A DNA stretch of 64,000 nucleotides from Streptomyces sp. SAT1 (GTDB taxonomy: Bacteria > Actinomycetota > Actinomycetes > Streptomycetales > Streptomycetaceae). This document shows, piece by piece, positions 33,660-42,600 of the stretch. Location: positions 4,873,501 through 4,937,500 of the forward strand of contig NZ_CP015849.1 of NCBI RefSeq assembly GCF_001654495.1, in the 5' to 3' direction. The notes beneath the pieces were generated by a model. The model did not search any database. It saw only the letters and a list, made by a program, of their open reading frames with translations, and had not been told where the DNA came from. A program made the translations under genes and the position numbers. The first letter of the stretch is position 1, and every line of letters begins with the position of its first letter.

Positions 33660-34883
33660 GTGGCAGCGGAGATCGTCAATCCTCGCAGCGACAGCAGTAC
33701 GGATCAGGACGGCGGGGCAGAGCCGCTGGATTCCTTCGACCCGGCTTTCGCGCTGCACCGGGGCGGGAAGATGGCCGTGCAGGCCACCGTTCCCGTCCGT
33801 GACAAGGACGACCTGTCCCTGGCTTACACGCCCGGCGTGGCGCGGGTGTGCACCGCCATCGCCGAGCAGCCGGAACTGGTCCACGACTACACGTGGAAAT
33901 CGTCCGTGGTCGCCGTCGTGACCGACGGCACGGCGGTGCTCGGTCTCGGGGACATCGGCCCCGAAGCCTCCCTTCCGGTGATGGAGGGGAAGGCGATCCT
34001 GTTCAAGCAGTTCGGCGGCGTGGACGCGGTGCCGATCGCCCTGGACTGCACCGACGCCGACGAGATCGTCGAGACCGTGGCGCGCCTCGCGCCCTCCTTC
34101 GGCGGGGTGAACCTGGAGGACATCTCGGCGCCCCGGTGCTTCGAGATCGAGCGCAAGCTCCAGGAGCGCCTGGACATCCCGGTCTTCCACGACGACCAGC
34201 ACGGCACCGCGGTCGTCACGCTGGCCGCGCTGCGCAACGCGGCCCGGCTCAGCGGCCGGGGCATCGGTGAGCTGCGCGCCGTCATCTCGGGCGCGGGCGC
34301 GGCCGGTGTCGCCATCGCCAAGATGCTGGTCGAGGCCGGCATCGGCGATGTCGCGGTGGCCGACCGCAAGGGCATCGTCTCCGCGGACCGGGCGGACCTC
34401 ACCCCGGTCAAGCGGGAGCTGGCCGAGTTCACCAACAAGGCGGGCCTCAGCGGCTCCCTGGAGGACGCGCTGTCCGGCGCCGACGTCTTCATCGGCGTCT
34501 CCGGCGGCACGGTGCCCGAGACCGCGGTGGCCTCGATGGCGAAGGGCGCCTTCGTCTTCGCCATGGCCAACCCGAACCCGGAGGTCCACCCGGACGTCGC
34601 GAGCAAGTACGCGGCGGTCGTGGCCACCGGGCGGTCCGACTTCCCCAATCAGATCAACAACGTCCTGGCGTTCCCCGGCATCTTCGCCGGTGCGCTCCAG
34701 GTGCGGGCGTCGCGGATCACCGAGGGCATGAAGATCGCGGCGGCCGAGGCGCTGGCCGGGGTCGTCGGCGACGACCTCGCCGCGGACTACGTGATCCCCT
34801 CGCCGTTCGACGAGCGGGTCGCCCCGGCCGTGACGGCGGCCGTCGCGGCGGCGGCGCGCGCGGAGGGCGTGGCCCGGCGCTGA
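33660..34883 (+). CDS. NAD(P)-dependent malic enzyme
   Basis: A 407-residue bacterial-type malic enzyme. The catalytic Tyr is in [10 protein letters not shown] near residue 57, the Lys in [12 protein letters not shown] near residue 113, metal ligands in [14 protein letters not shown] and [10 protein letters not shown], and the dinucleotide loop is [13 protein letters not shown] near residue 209. It decarboxylates malate to pyruvate, linking the TCA cycle to acetyl-CoA supply. The GTG start follows AAGGGG. A terminator hairpin follows 46 bp after the stop. Confidence 0.92.
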   Translation: MAAEIVNPRSDSSTDQDGGAEPLDSFDPAFALHRGGKMAVQATVPVRDKDDLSLAYTPGVARVCTAIAEQPELVHDYTWKSSVVAVVTDGTAVLGLGDIGPEASLPVMEGKAILFKQFGGVDAVPIALDCTDADEIVETVARLAPSFGGVNLEDISAPRCFEIERKLQERLDIPVFHDDQHGTAVVTLAALRNAARLSGRGIGELRAVISGAGAAGVAIAKMLVEAGIGDVAVADRKGIVSADRADLTPVKRELAEFTNKAGLSGSLEDALSGADVFIGVSGGTVPETAVASMAKGAFVFAMANPNPEVHPDVASKYAAVVATGRSDFPNQINNVLAFPGIFAGALQVRASRITEGMKIAAAEALAGVVGDDLAADYVIPSPFDERVAPAVTAAVAAAARAEGVARR

Positions 34884-34929
34884 GCCGGGCCGGTGCTCCG
34901 GCTCGGGCGCCGGGTCCGGCGTGATGTGA

Positions 34930-34958
34930 GCGGCCCTGCCCCTTTCGGGCGGGGCCGC
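34930..34958 (+). terminator. Terminator after the malic enzyme gene
   Basis: GCGGCCCTGCCC and GGGCGGGGCCGC pair with one bulge around CTTTC, followed by TTCGCG. Confidence 0.65.
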
Positions 34959-35062
34959 TTCGCGTTCCCGTGTGCGCGCGGGTGTCCGCCGACCGGCGGC
35001 GCCCGTTGGCAAGAGGGCGTGTGTCACAGCACCGCGTGGTTCCGCCGGCCCCGGGCCACCCC

Positions 35063-35068
35063 TATCGT
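35063..35068 (+). promoter_or_regulatory. Putative -10 box for a leaderless quinone-reductase-like transcript
   Basis: TATCGT ends seven bases before the ATG at 35076 and no Shine-Dalgarno precedes it. The -35 region is weak. Confidence 0.4.
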
Positions 35069-35075
35069 CGGGGTC

Positions 35076-36041
35076 ATGTTCGCTGTCTACGCCGCCCGAA
35101 TCGACCGCGACCGGCCGCTGAACGGTCTGGAGACGGGGGAGCGCCCGGCCCCCGAGGCCCGCCCCGGCTGGAGCACCGTCGACGTCAGGGCCGCCTCCCT
35201 GAATCATCACGACCTCTGGTCGCTCAAGGGCGTGGGCCTGTCCGAGGACAGGCTGCCCATGATCCTCGGCTGCGACGCCGCCGGGGTCGACGCGGACGGC
35301 AACGAGGTCGTCCTGCACTCCGTGATCGGACAGAGCGGGCACGGCGTCGGTCCGGCCGAGCCCCGGTCGATCCTGACCGAGCGCTACCCGGGCACCTTCG
35401 CCGAGCAGGTCTCCGTGCCCACCTGGAACCTGCTGCCCAAGCCCAGGGGGCTCTCCTTCGAGGAGGCCGCCTGCCTGCCCACGGCCTGGCTCACCGCGTA
35501 CCGGATGCTCTTCACCAACGCCGGGGTGCGGCCCGGGGACTCCGTGCTGGTGCAGGGCGCCGGCGGCGGGGTCGCCACGGCCGCGATCGTGCTCGGCCGG
35601 GCGGCCGGGCTCAAGGTCTTCGCGACCAGCCGCGACGAGGGCAAGCGCGAGCGGGCGCTGGAACTCGGTGCCGTGGAGGCGCTGGAGCCGGGCGCCCGGC
35701 TGCCGCAGCGGGTGGACGCGGTGATCGAGACCGTCGGCGCGGCCACCTGGTCCCACTCGGTGAAGTCGCTGCGGCCCGGCGGCACCCTCGTCATCTCCGG
35801 CGCCACCAGCGGCGACCGGCCCTCGCACGCCGAGCTGACCCGCATCTTCTTCCTGGAGCTGAAGGTGGTCGGCTCGACCATGGGCACCAAGGACGAGTTG
35901 GAAGACCTGCTCTCCTTCTGCGCCACCACCGGCGTGCGCCCGGTCATCGACGAGGTGCTTCCGCTGGAGCGGGCCCGCGAGGGCTTCGAACGGATGGAGT
36001 CCGGCGGGCAGTTCGGCAAGATCGTGCTCACCACGTCCTGA
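35076..36041 (+). CDS. Zinc-independent MDR-family oxidoreductase (quinone oxidoreductase-like)
   Basis: A 321-residue medium-chain dehydrogenase/reductase. The GroES-like N-domain includes VRAASLNHHDLWSLKGVG near residue 37, and the Rossmann loop is VQGAGGGVATAAIVLGRAAG near residue 160. The structural zinc cysteines are absent, as in NADPH:quinone reductases. A long in-frame upstream extension to 34893 lacks coding character. The substrate is unknown. Confidence 0.82.
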   Translation: MFAVYAARIDRDRPLNGLETGERPAPEARPGWSTVDVRAASLNHHDLWSLKGVGLSEDRLPMILGCDAAGVDADGNEVVLHSVIGQSGHGVGPAEPRSILTERYPGTFAEQVSVPTWNLLPKPRGLSFEEAACLPTAWLTAYRMLFTNAGVRPGDSVLVQGAGGGVATAAIVLGRAAGLKVFATSRDEGKRERALELGAVEALEPGARLPQRVDAVIETVGAATWSHSVKSLRPGGTLVISGATSGDRPSHAELTRIFFLELKVVGSTMGTKDELEDLLSFCATTGVRPVIDEVLPLERAREGFERMESGGQFGKIVLTTS

Positions 36042-36129
36042 GCTCCTTCCGCAGTTCCTTCGCCGCCCCGGGGCGGCATGGCGGCGGGTCCGGTTTCCGG
36101 GCCCGCCGTCCGTATGCCTGGACCCGTTG

Positions 36130-36147
36130 TGTCAACTCTGGTTGACA
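36130..36147. promoter_or_regulatory. Palindromic operator 1, overlapping the -35 box of the HTH/Clp_N operon
   Basis: TGTCAACTCTGGTTGACA has perfect 7-bp arms around four bases. Its right arm contains TTGACA (36142-36147), a perfect -35 hexamer. Confidence 0.8.
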
Positions 36148-36156
36148 TGATGGGCT

Positions 36157-36174
36157 TGTCAACGTACGTTGACA
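36157..36174. promoter_or_regulatory. Palindromic operator 2, overlapping the -10 box of the HTH/Clp_N operon
   Basis: TGTCAACGTACGTTGACA is a perfect 18-bp palindrome with the same arms as operator 1, centred 27 bp downstream. It contains TACGTT (36165-36170), 17 bp after the TTGACA box, and ends two bases before the ATG. Confidence 0.82.
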
Positions 36175-36176
36175 GC

Positions 36177-36386
36177 ATGACCGAAGCAACGGATCTCGCC
36201 GAACGCGCCGGTGACCGCGATCCGCGGGTCGGCCTGCGGGCCGTCGCCGCGCTGCGCCGGCTGCTGGAGCAGCTGGAGGCGGTGCAGGTGCGCGGCGCGC
36301 GCGACCAGGGCTGGTCGTGGCAGGAGATCGCCGCCGAACTCGGCGTCAGCAGGCAGGCCGTGCACAAGAAGTACGGGAGGCAGTGA
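36177..36386 (+). CDS. Small helix-turn-helix DNA-binding protein, probable autorepressor
   Basis: A 69-residue protein: an acidic N-terminal helix (about 1-38) and a C-terminal HTH (GWSWQEIAAELGVSRQAVHK, residues 45-64). The start codon lies seven bases after a -10 hexamer, with no ribosome site, so translation is predicted to be leaderless. Two identical-arm palindromes cover its promoter, pointing to autoregulation. Its stop overlaps the start of the Clp_N gene, so the two are coupled. No named family beyond HTH_38-like proteins. Confidence 0.83.
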   Translation: MTEATDLAERAGDRDPRVGLRAVAALRRLLEQLEAVQVRGARDQGWSWQEIAAELGVSRQAVHKKYGRQ

Positions 36387-36964
36387 TGTTCGAACGGTTC
36401 ACCGAGGACGCCCGCGCCGTCGTGCGAGGGGCGGTCGGACACGCCGAGAGCGGCGGCGCGCGGTCCGTGGACGCCGAGCATCTGCTGCTCGCCCTGCTGG
36501 ACCGCGAGGGAAGCCGCGCCTCCTTCGCCCTGGCCGCGCTCGGACTGGACGCGCACAAGGAGGACGTACGCCGGGAACTGGGCGAGGCCCGGCGGCGCGC
36601 CGGTCTCTCCCGCGCCGACACCGACGCCCTCGCCGACCTCGGCATCGACGTCCTGGCGATCGTCTCCAGAGTGGAGGAGGCGCACGGCGTCGGGGCCATG
36701 TCGGGGGACCGGGAGGACAAGGGCGGGTGGCCGGGGCGCCGCCCCTTCGGCCGCGACGCCAGGAGAGTCCTGGAGAAGGCGCTGCGTATGGCGGTGGCCC
36801 GCCGCGACCGGCGCATCGGCGACGAGCACCTCCTGCTCGCCCTGGCCGTCCGCCCCGGAGTGCCCTGCGAGGTCCTCGCCGACCACGGCGTGACCTACAC
36901 GGCGCTGACCCGGGTGCTGTACGGCGAGGGCGAGGGGGCGGGCGACGCGCGGGCGGCCGGCTGA
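36386..36964 (+). CDS. Clp N-terminal-domain protein without ATPase module
   Basis: A 192-residue protein with two Clp_N-type repeats: FERFTEDARAVVRGAVGHAE near the start with VDAEHLLLALLDREGSRA, and FGRDARRVLEKALRMAVARR near residue 120 with IGDEHLLLALAVRPG. No Walker motifs or membrane segments follow. In ClpA/ClpC this domain binds adaptors and substrates, so a stand-alone copy may be an adaptor or decoy for a Clp machine. The coupled HTH gene upstream suggests regulated, perhaps stress-dependent, synthesis. Confidence 0.85.
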   Translation: MFERFTEDARAVVRGAVGHAESGGARSVDAEHLLLALLDREGSRASFALAALGLDAHKEDVRRELGEARRRAGLSRADTDALADLGIDVLAIVSRVEEAHGVGAMSGDREDKGGWPGRRPFGRDARRVLEKALRMAVARRDRRIGDEHLLLALAVRPGVPCEVLADHGVTYTALTRVLYGEGEGAGDARAAG

Positions 36965-37022
36965 CCGCGCCGCGCGCCCGCCGCCCGCGCGTCGCCCCCA
37001 CGGCACGGCCGCGCCCGGTGCC

Positions 37023-38066
37023 TCAGACCTTCGGGCCGCGCAGCACCGCCCCGATGTGCGCCGCCGCCGCCGACAGATGGCGGCGGGCGGCGTCGACCTG
37101 GTCGGTGCTGACGCCGTGGTCGCGGGCCGCGTCCCGGATGTCGTCGCGGAAGCGGTCCAGGAGCCGGTCCAGGTCACGGGCCGGATCGCCCGTGGAGTGG
37201 TCGTGCGCCCAGGACGGCTCGTAGACGGCGGGGAACTCCTTCGGGGTCTCGGAGTACTCGGGGCGGTGCGCCGGGCCGCCCCCGGCCGGGGCGCCGAAAC
37301 CGAAGTCCTTGGCCAGCCCCTTGCCGAACTCCTTGCCGAAGTCGCCGAACTCCTTGGTCAGCTCGGTCAGGCCCTCGCGCACCCCGGTCGGCCAGTCGCC
37401 GCGAGCGAAGTGGTCCTGCACCTGGTCCTGGACCCGGCGGGCGATGCGCTGGAACTCCTCCTGCGCCTGCTCCCGCGCCCGCTCCTGGGCCTCCTTGGCC
37501 TGGCGCCTGGCCCGCTGCGCCTCCTCGCGCGCCCGGCGGCTCTCGTCCTTGGCACGCCGTGCCTGCTCCTTCCACTCCTGCTTGACCCGGCGCATCTCCT
37601 CCTTTGCGGCGCGCCAGGACTCCTTGTCGTCCGCCGCGCTGTCGCCGCCCGCGGCGCCCGCGCCGCCTGCCGAGCCCTGCCGGGCCTGGGAGGCGGCCGC
37701 GCGCATCTCGCGCCGCAGATCGCCCGCGGCACCGCGCACATCGGCCCGGATCTCGGCGGCCAGCTCGGCGACCGACTCGCGGATCTCCAGCTCCAGGTCG
37801 GCCAGCTCGCCGCTGCGGTCGGCCAGCTCGGCGCGGCCCGCGTCGGTGATCGCGTACACCTTCCGGCCGCCCTCGGTGGTGTGGGTGACCAGGCCCTCGG
37901 CCTCCAGCTTGGCCAGCCGGGGGTAGACGGTGCCCGCCGAGGGCGCGTACAGCCCCTGGAAGCGCTCCTCCAGGAGGCGGATCACCTCGTATCCATGGCG
38001 GGGGGCCTCGTCGAGAAGCTTGAGCAGATACAGACGAAGGCGGCCGTGGGCGAAGACGGGAGGCAT
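37023..38066 (-). CDS. PadR-family regulator with a long coiled-coil extension
   Basis: A 347-residue protein. The winged helix of PadR occupies about residues 1-90 (HGYEVIRLLEERFQGLYAPS, GTVYPRLAKLEAEGLV). Typical PadR proteins are 110-190 residues; here a highly charged, Lys/Arg/Glu-rich coiled coil spans about 150-215, and a C-terminal helical domain ends near 347 (DLDRLLDRFRDDIRDAARDHG). It starts one base after the DUF4097 stop, in the same operon. Confidence 0.85.
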   Translation of the reverse strand: MPPVFAHGRLRLYLLKLLDEAPRHGYEVIRLLEERFQGLYAPSAGTVYPRLAKLEAEGLVTHTTEGGRKVYAITDAGRAELADRSGELADLELEIRESVAELAAEIRADVRGAAGDLRREMRAAASQARQGSAGGAGAAGGDSAADDKESWRAAKEEMRRVKQEWKEQARRAKDESRRAREEAQRARRQAKEAQERAREQAQEEFQRIARRVQDQVQDHFARGDWPTGVREGLTELTKEFGDFGKEFGKGLAKDFGFGAPAGGGPAHRPEYSETPKEFPAVYEPSWAHDHSTGDPARDLDRLLDRFRDDIRDAARDHGVSTDQVDAARRHLSAAAAHIGAVLRGPKV

Positions 38067-38067
38067 G

Positions 38068-38973
38068 TCAGAGCACCTTCTTGTCGGTCGGTCCGTCGGT
38101 CGGGCCGGGGTTCGGGCCGTCGGGTGTGCCGCCGTCGCCGGGCTCGGGGTCCCAGGCGCCGTCCTCGGCGGGCGGGCGGCGCAGCAGGGCGATGGAACCG
38201 GAGACGGTGGTCGCCTTCAGCCGGCCCCGGCCCGTGCCCAGCGTGCCGGTGATCCGCTTGGCACCCCACTGGCCGCTGACGCGCAGGTCCTCGAAGGCGT
38301 TGGAGACCGCGCCGCTCGCGGTGTTGGCCTCCACCTCCGCGTCCGCAGGATGGGGGAGGCGGATCGCGATCTCACCCGAGACGTTGGTCAGGCTGATGTC
38401 CGTCGGAGAGGCCACCCGGTCGAGGTCGACGATCATCGACCCGCTCACCGAGTCCGCCCGGACCGAGGAGCCGGAGCCCTCGACCAGGGTGAGGTCGCCG
38501 GAGACCGACTTGAAGCGGAGGTCGCCGGAGAGTGCCTGCGCCTCCACGTTCCCCGAGACGGTGTCCGCGCGGACCGGGCCGGTGACGCCGACCAGCGTGG
38601 TGTCGCCGGTGACGCCCTTCACCTCGGTGAGCCCGTCGATGCCGGAGACCATGGCGGCGGCGCCGACCACGCCGACCTCGACCCGGGTGCTCGCCGGCAC
38701 GGCCAGGGAGATCTCGGCGCTGCGCTGCCAGCCCTTGCGGTCGAGCCACTTGAGGAAGCCCTTCCAGGGCAGGTCCTCGTAGGCCACGGTCAGGGTGTTG
38801 CCGCGCTGGGTGACGATCAGGGGCGGTCCCTCGATCCGGGACACCTCCAGGCGGGCGGAACCGTCGTCCGTGCCCACGACGTTGACCGTTCCGTGGACGA
38901 TGCGGACGTTCAGCTCGGTCGGGGGCTCGTCGAAGGTGAGCTTGGTGGGCTCGCCCACGGACCACTCGGACAT
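38068..38973 (-). CDS. DUF4097 beta-strand-repeat protein
   Basis: A 301-residue protein composed of repeating short strands with recurrent VSG turns (ADTVSGNVEAQALSGDLRFK, VSGDLTLVEGS, ADSVSGSMIVD), the right-handed beta-helix pattern of DUF4097. It has no signal peptide and ends in a Pro/Gly/Asp-rich tail. Function unknown; in Bacillus such proteins belong to membrane-stress operons. It is the first gene of a two-gene operon with the PadR regulator. Confidence 0.85.
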   Translation of the reverse strand: MSEWSVGEPTKLTFDEPPTELNVRIVHGTVNVVGTDDGSARLEVSRIEGPPLIVTQRGNTLTVAYEDLPWKGFLKWLDRKGWQRSAEISLAVPASTRVEVGVVGAAAMVSGIDGLTEVKGVTGDTTLVGVTGPVRADTVSGNVEAQALSGDLRFKSVSGDLTLVEGSGSSVRADSVSGSMIVDLDRVASPTDISLTNVSGEIAIRLPHPADAEVEANTASGAVSNAFEDLRVSGQWGAKRITGTLGTGRGRLKATTVSGSIALLRRPPAEDGAWDPEPGDGGTPDGPNPGPTDGPTDKKVL

Positions 38974-39125
38974 GGTGCAGACCTCCTGGGACGGACCGGA
39001 CCACGCGGGACGGCAGGACCGGAGACGGGACCGAAACGACGACGTGACTGACGCGACGGGCATGACTGGCGCGACGGATGACTGACGCGACTCGCGACAC
39101 GCCATATCGCGTCCTTCCCTAGACA

Positions 39126-39135
39126 CGATATATCG
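39126..39135. promoter_or_regulatory. PadR-type operator upstream of the DUF4097-padR operon
   Basis: CGATATATCG is a perfect 10-bp palindrome, unusually AT-rich here, 153 bp before the DUF4097 start. A related CATATCGCG half-site lies 22 bp away (39104). PadR regulators often bind ATGT/ATAT-type palindromes at their own promoters. Confidence 0.5.
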
Positions 39136-39162
39136 CGGACACGGAAAGTCAAGACACACCGT

Positions 39163-39229
39163 GAAACGCGACGGGGCACCTCCCCGAAACGCGACAGGGC
39201 GCCTCCCGGAAACGCGGAAGGCGCCCCCG
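39163..39229. repeat. Three imperfect 23-bp tandem repeats
   Basis: Units start with GAAACGCG at 39163, 39186 and 39209 and continue with (A/G)nGGGCnCCTCCC; the third unit merges into a hairpin. They lie between the end of the DUF6104 gene and the PadR operon promoter. Confidence 0.75.
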
Positions 39230-39239
39230 AAGGGGCGCC
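39220..39239 (-). terminator. Terminator after the DUF6104 gene
   Basis: GGCGCCCC and GGGGCGCC form a perfect 8-bp stem with a CGAA loop, 67 bp beyond the DUF6104 stop on the minus strand. Confidence 0.7.
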
Positions 39240-39306
39240 CGTCCTGTCTGTCCGGCCGCAGCCGGTCCCTGCTCGAAAGCCTGTGCCTACAAGGCAGGCT
39301 GTGCGC

Positions 39307-39489
39307 CTACTCGTCGTCCTCGTCGTCGTCCAGCCGCGCCAGCCAGGTAGCCAGCCGCTCGACCGGGACCTCGAAGTCCGGGTTGAGGTCGACGAAGGTC
39401 CGCAGCTGCTCGGCGAGCCACTCGAAGGTGACCTCCTCCTCGCCCCGCCTCTTCTCCAGCTCTTCGATGCCACGGTCGGTGAAGTACAT
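39307..39489 (-). CDS. DUF6104 family small acidic protein
   Basis: A 60-residue protein (MYFTDRGIEELEKRRGEEEV... ending LARLDDDEDDE) recognised as the conserved Streptomyces family DUF6104. It is helical and very acidic at the C-terminus, with no membrane segment or signal peptide. ATG 39489 is chosen at the conserved MYFTDRG. It lies downstream of the 2-oxoglutarate gene, separated from it by a terminator. Function unknown. Confidence 0.85.
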   Translation of the reverse strand: MYFTDRGIEELEKRRGEEEVTFEWLAEQLRTFVDLNPDFEVPVERLATWLARLDDDEDDE

Positions 39490-39528
39490 GAGGTCAAGGA
39501 TAGGGGCGCCGCGGGGCCGCCGAAACGA

Positions 39529-39563
39529 CCGGGCCGCACCCCCGGCGAGGGGATGCGGCCCGG
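39529..39563 (-). terminator. Terminator after the 2-oxoglutarate decarboxylase gene
   Basis: CCGGGCCGCA (39529-39538) and TGCGGCCCGG (39554-39563) are perfect 10-bp arms, 66 bp past the stop on the minus strand. Confidence 0.7.
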
Positions 39564-39628
39564 TCAGGCACTCAGGCACTCAGGCGCGGCCCGCGGGGCG
39601 GCGGAGCCCGGCGGACACGCTCACGCGC

Positions 39629-42600
39629 TCACGCCTCGAACACCTCGCGCACCAGCTGCTCCTGCTCGGCCTGGTGCCGCTTGGCGGAGCCCACGGCCGG
39701 GGAGGAGGAGTGCGGACGCGAGATGCGGCGCAGCCGCTCGCTGTGCGGCACGTCCGCGCCGACCGCCAGGTCCAGGTGGTCGATCAGGTTGAGCGCGATG
39801 AACGGCCAGGCACCCTGGTTCGCCGGCTCCTCCTGCGTCCACAGGTACTTCTCGGCGTTCGGGTACTTCTTGATCTCCGCCTGGAGCTCGGCACCCGGCA
39901 GCGGGTACAGGCGCTCGATGCGGATGATCGCGGTGTCCGTCGCGCCGCGCTTCTTCCGCTCGGCGTCGAGGTCGTAGTAGACCTTGCCCGCGCAGAAGAC
40001 GACCTTCTTCACGGCGCTCGGGTCGACCGAGTCGTCGCCGATGACCGGGCGGAACTCACCCGTCGTGAACTCCTCCGTCTTCGAGGCGGCGGCCTTCAGG
40101 CGCAGCATCGACTTCGGGGTGAAGACCACCAGCGGCTTGTGGTGCGGGTTGTGCACCTGCCACCGCAGGAGGTGGAAGTAGTTCGACGGCAGGGTCGGCA
40201 TCGCGACCGTCATGTTGTTCTGCGCGCACAGCTGGAGGTAGCGCTCGATGCGGGCCGAGGAGTGGTCCGGGCCCTGGCCCTCGTAGCCGTGCGGCAGCAG
40301 CAGCGTGACGCCGGAGGTCTGGCCCCACTTCTGCTCGGCGGCCGAGATGTACTCGTCGATGACCGACTGGGCGCCGTTGGCGAAGTCGCCGAACTGGGCC
40401 TCCCACATCACCAGCGCGTCCGGGCGGGTCAGCGAGTAGCCGTACTCGAAGCCCATGACCGCGTACTCGGAGAGCAGCGAGTCGTAGACGTTGTAGCGGG
40501 CCTGCTCGTCGGCCAGGTACAGCAGCGGGGTGTAGTCCTCGCCGGTCTCGCGGTCGATCAGCACCGCGTGGCGCTGGCCGAAGGTGCCGCGGCGGGAGTC
40601 CTGGCCGGACAGCCGGACCGGGACGCCCTCCAGCAGCAGCGAGCCGATGGCCAGGGTCTCGCCCATGCCCCAGTCGATGGTGCCGTCCTCGACCATCGCC
40701 GCCCTGCGCTGGAGCTGCGGCAGCAGGCGCGGGTGGACGGTGAAGTGGTCGGGGATGTTGACCTGGGACTCGGCGATCCGCTTGACGACCTCGGCGGAGA
40801 TCGCGGTGCTCACCCGCACCGGGAAGCCGGCCTGCGGGTCCGGGGACTGCGGGACGGCCGGCTGCGAGGTGGCCTCGCGGACCTCGGTGAAGACCTTCTC
40901 CAGCTGCCCCTGGTAGTCCTGGAGCGCCTGTTCGGCCTCTTCCAGGGTGATGTCGCCGCGACCGATCAGGGACTCGGTGTAGAGCTTGCGCACGGAGCGC
41001 TTCTTGTCGATCAGGTCGTACATCAGCGGCTGGGTGAAGGCCGGGTTGTCCGACTCGTTGTGACCGCGGCGGCGGTAGCAGATGAGGTCGATCACCACGT
41101 CCTTGTTGAACGCCTGGCGGAACTCGAAGGCGAGCCGCGCCACGCGCACGACGGCCTCGGGGTCGTCGCCGTTGACGTGGAAGATCGGGGCCTCGATCAT
41201 GCGGGCCACGTCGGTGGCGTACATCGAGGAGCGCGAGGACTCGGGCGCCGCGGTGAAGCCGACCTGGTTGTTGATGACGATGTGGACCGTGCCGCCGGTG
41301 CGGTAGCCGCGCAGCTGCGACATGTTCAGGGTCTCGGCCACCACGCCCTGGCCCGCGAAGGCCGCGTCGCCGTGGATCGCCACCGGCAGGACGGTGAAGT
41401 CCGTGCCGCCCTTGTTGATGATGTCCTGCTTGGCGCGGGAGATGCCCTCGATGACCGGGTCGACCGTCTCCAGGTGGGAGGGGTTCGCGGCCAGCGAGAC
41501 CTTGATCTGCTCGCCGTCCAGGCCCGTGAAGGTGCCCCCGGCGCCCAGGTGGTACTTCACGTCGCCGGAGCCGTGCATCGACTTCGGGTCGAGGTTGCCC
41601 TCGAACTCGCGGAAGATCTGCGCGTACGACTTGCCGACGATGTTGGCGAGCACGTTCAGCCGGCCGCGGTGGGCCATGCCGATGACGACCTCGTCCAGGC
41701 GCGACTCGGCGGCCGAGTCGAGGACCGCGTCGAGCAGCGGGATGACGGACTCGCCGCCCTCCAGGGAGAAGCGCTTCTGGCCGACGTACTTCGTCTGCAG
41801 GAAGGTCTCGAAGGCCTCAGCGGCGTTCAGCCGGCGCAGGATGCGCAGCTGCTCCTCGCGCTCCGGCTTGGAGTGCGGGCGCTCCACGCGGTCCTGGATC
41901 CACTTGCGCTGCTTGGGGTCCTGGATGTGCATGAACTCGATGCCGACCGTGCGGCAGTACGAGTCGCGCAGCACGCCGAGGATGTCGCGCAGCTTCATCA
42001 TCGACTTGCCGGCGAAGCCGCCGACGGCGAACTCGCGCTCCAGGTCCCACAGGGTGAGCCCGTGCTCGGTGATGTCCAGGTCGGGGTGCTTGCGCTGCTG
42101 GTACTCCAGCGGGTCGGTGTCGGCCATGACGTGGCCGCGGACCCGGTAGGAGTGGATCAGCTCGAAGACGCGGGCGGCCTTGGTGACGTCGTCGTCGTGG
42201 CTGGCGTCGATGTCCTTGAGCCAGCGGACCGGCTCGTAGGGGATGCGCAGCGCCTCGAAGATCTCGTCGTAGAAGCCGTTCTCGCCGAGCAGCAGGTTGG
42301 CGACGACACGCAGGAACTCGCCGGAGGCGGCGCCCTGGATCACCCGGTGGTCGTAGGTCGACGTGAGCGTCATGACCTTGGAGATGCCGAGCTTGTTCAG
42401 GGTGTCCTGGCTGGTGCCCTGGAACTCCGCCGGGTAGTCCATGGAGCCGACGCCCATGATCACCGACTGGCCGGGCATCAGACGCGGCACGGAGTGGACC
42501 GTGCCGAGGCCGCCGGGGTTGGTGAGGGAGACGGTGACGCCGGTGAAGTCGTCCATCGTCAGCTTGCCGTCGCGGGCGCGGCGGACGATGTCCTCGTAGG

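Noticed and set aside
34893-35075. Upstream extension of the quinone-reductase-like gene
   Set aside because: The extension overlaps a terminator hairpin at 34930-34958 and lacks family similarity; ATG 35076 begins the conserved sequence.
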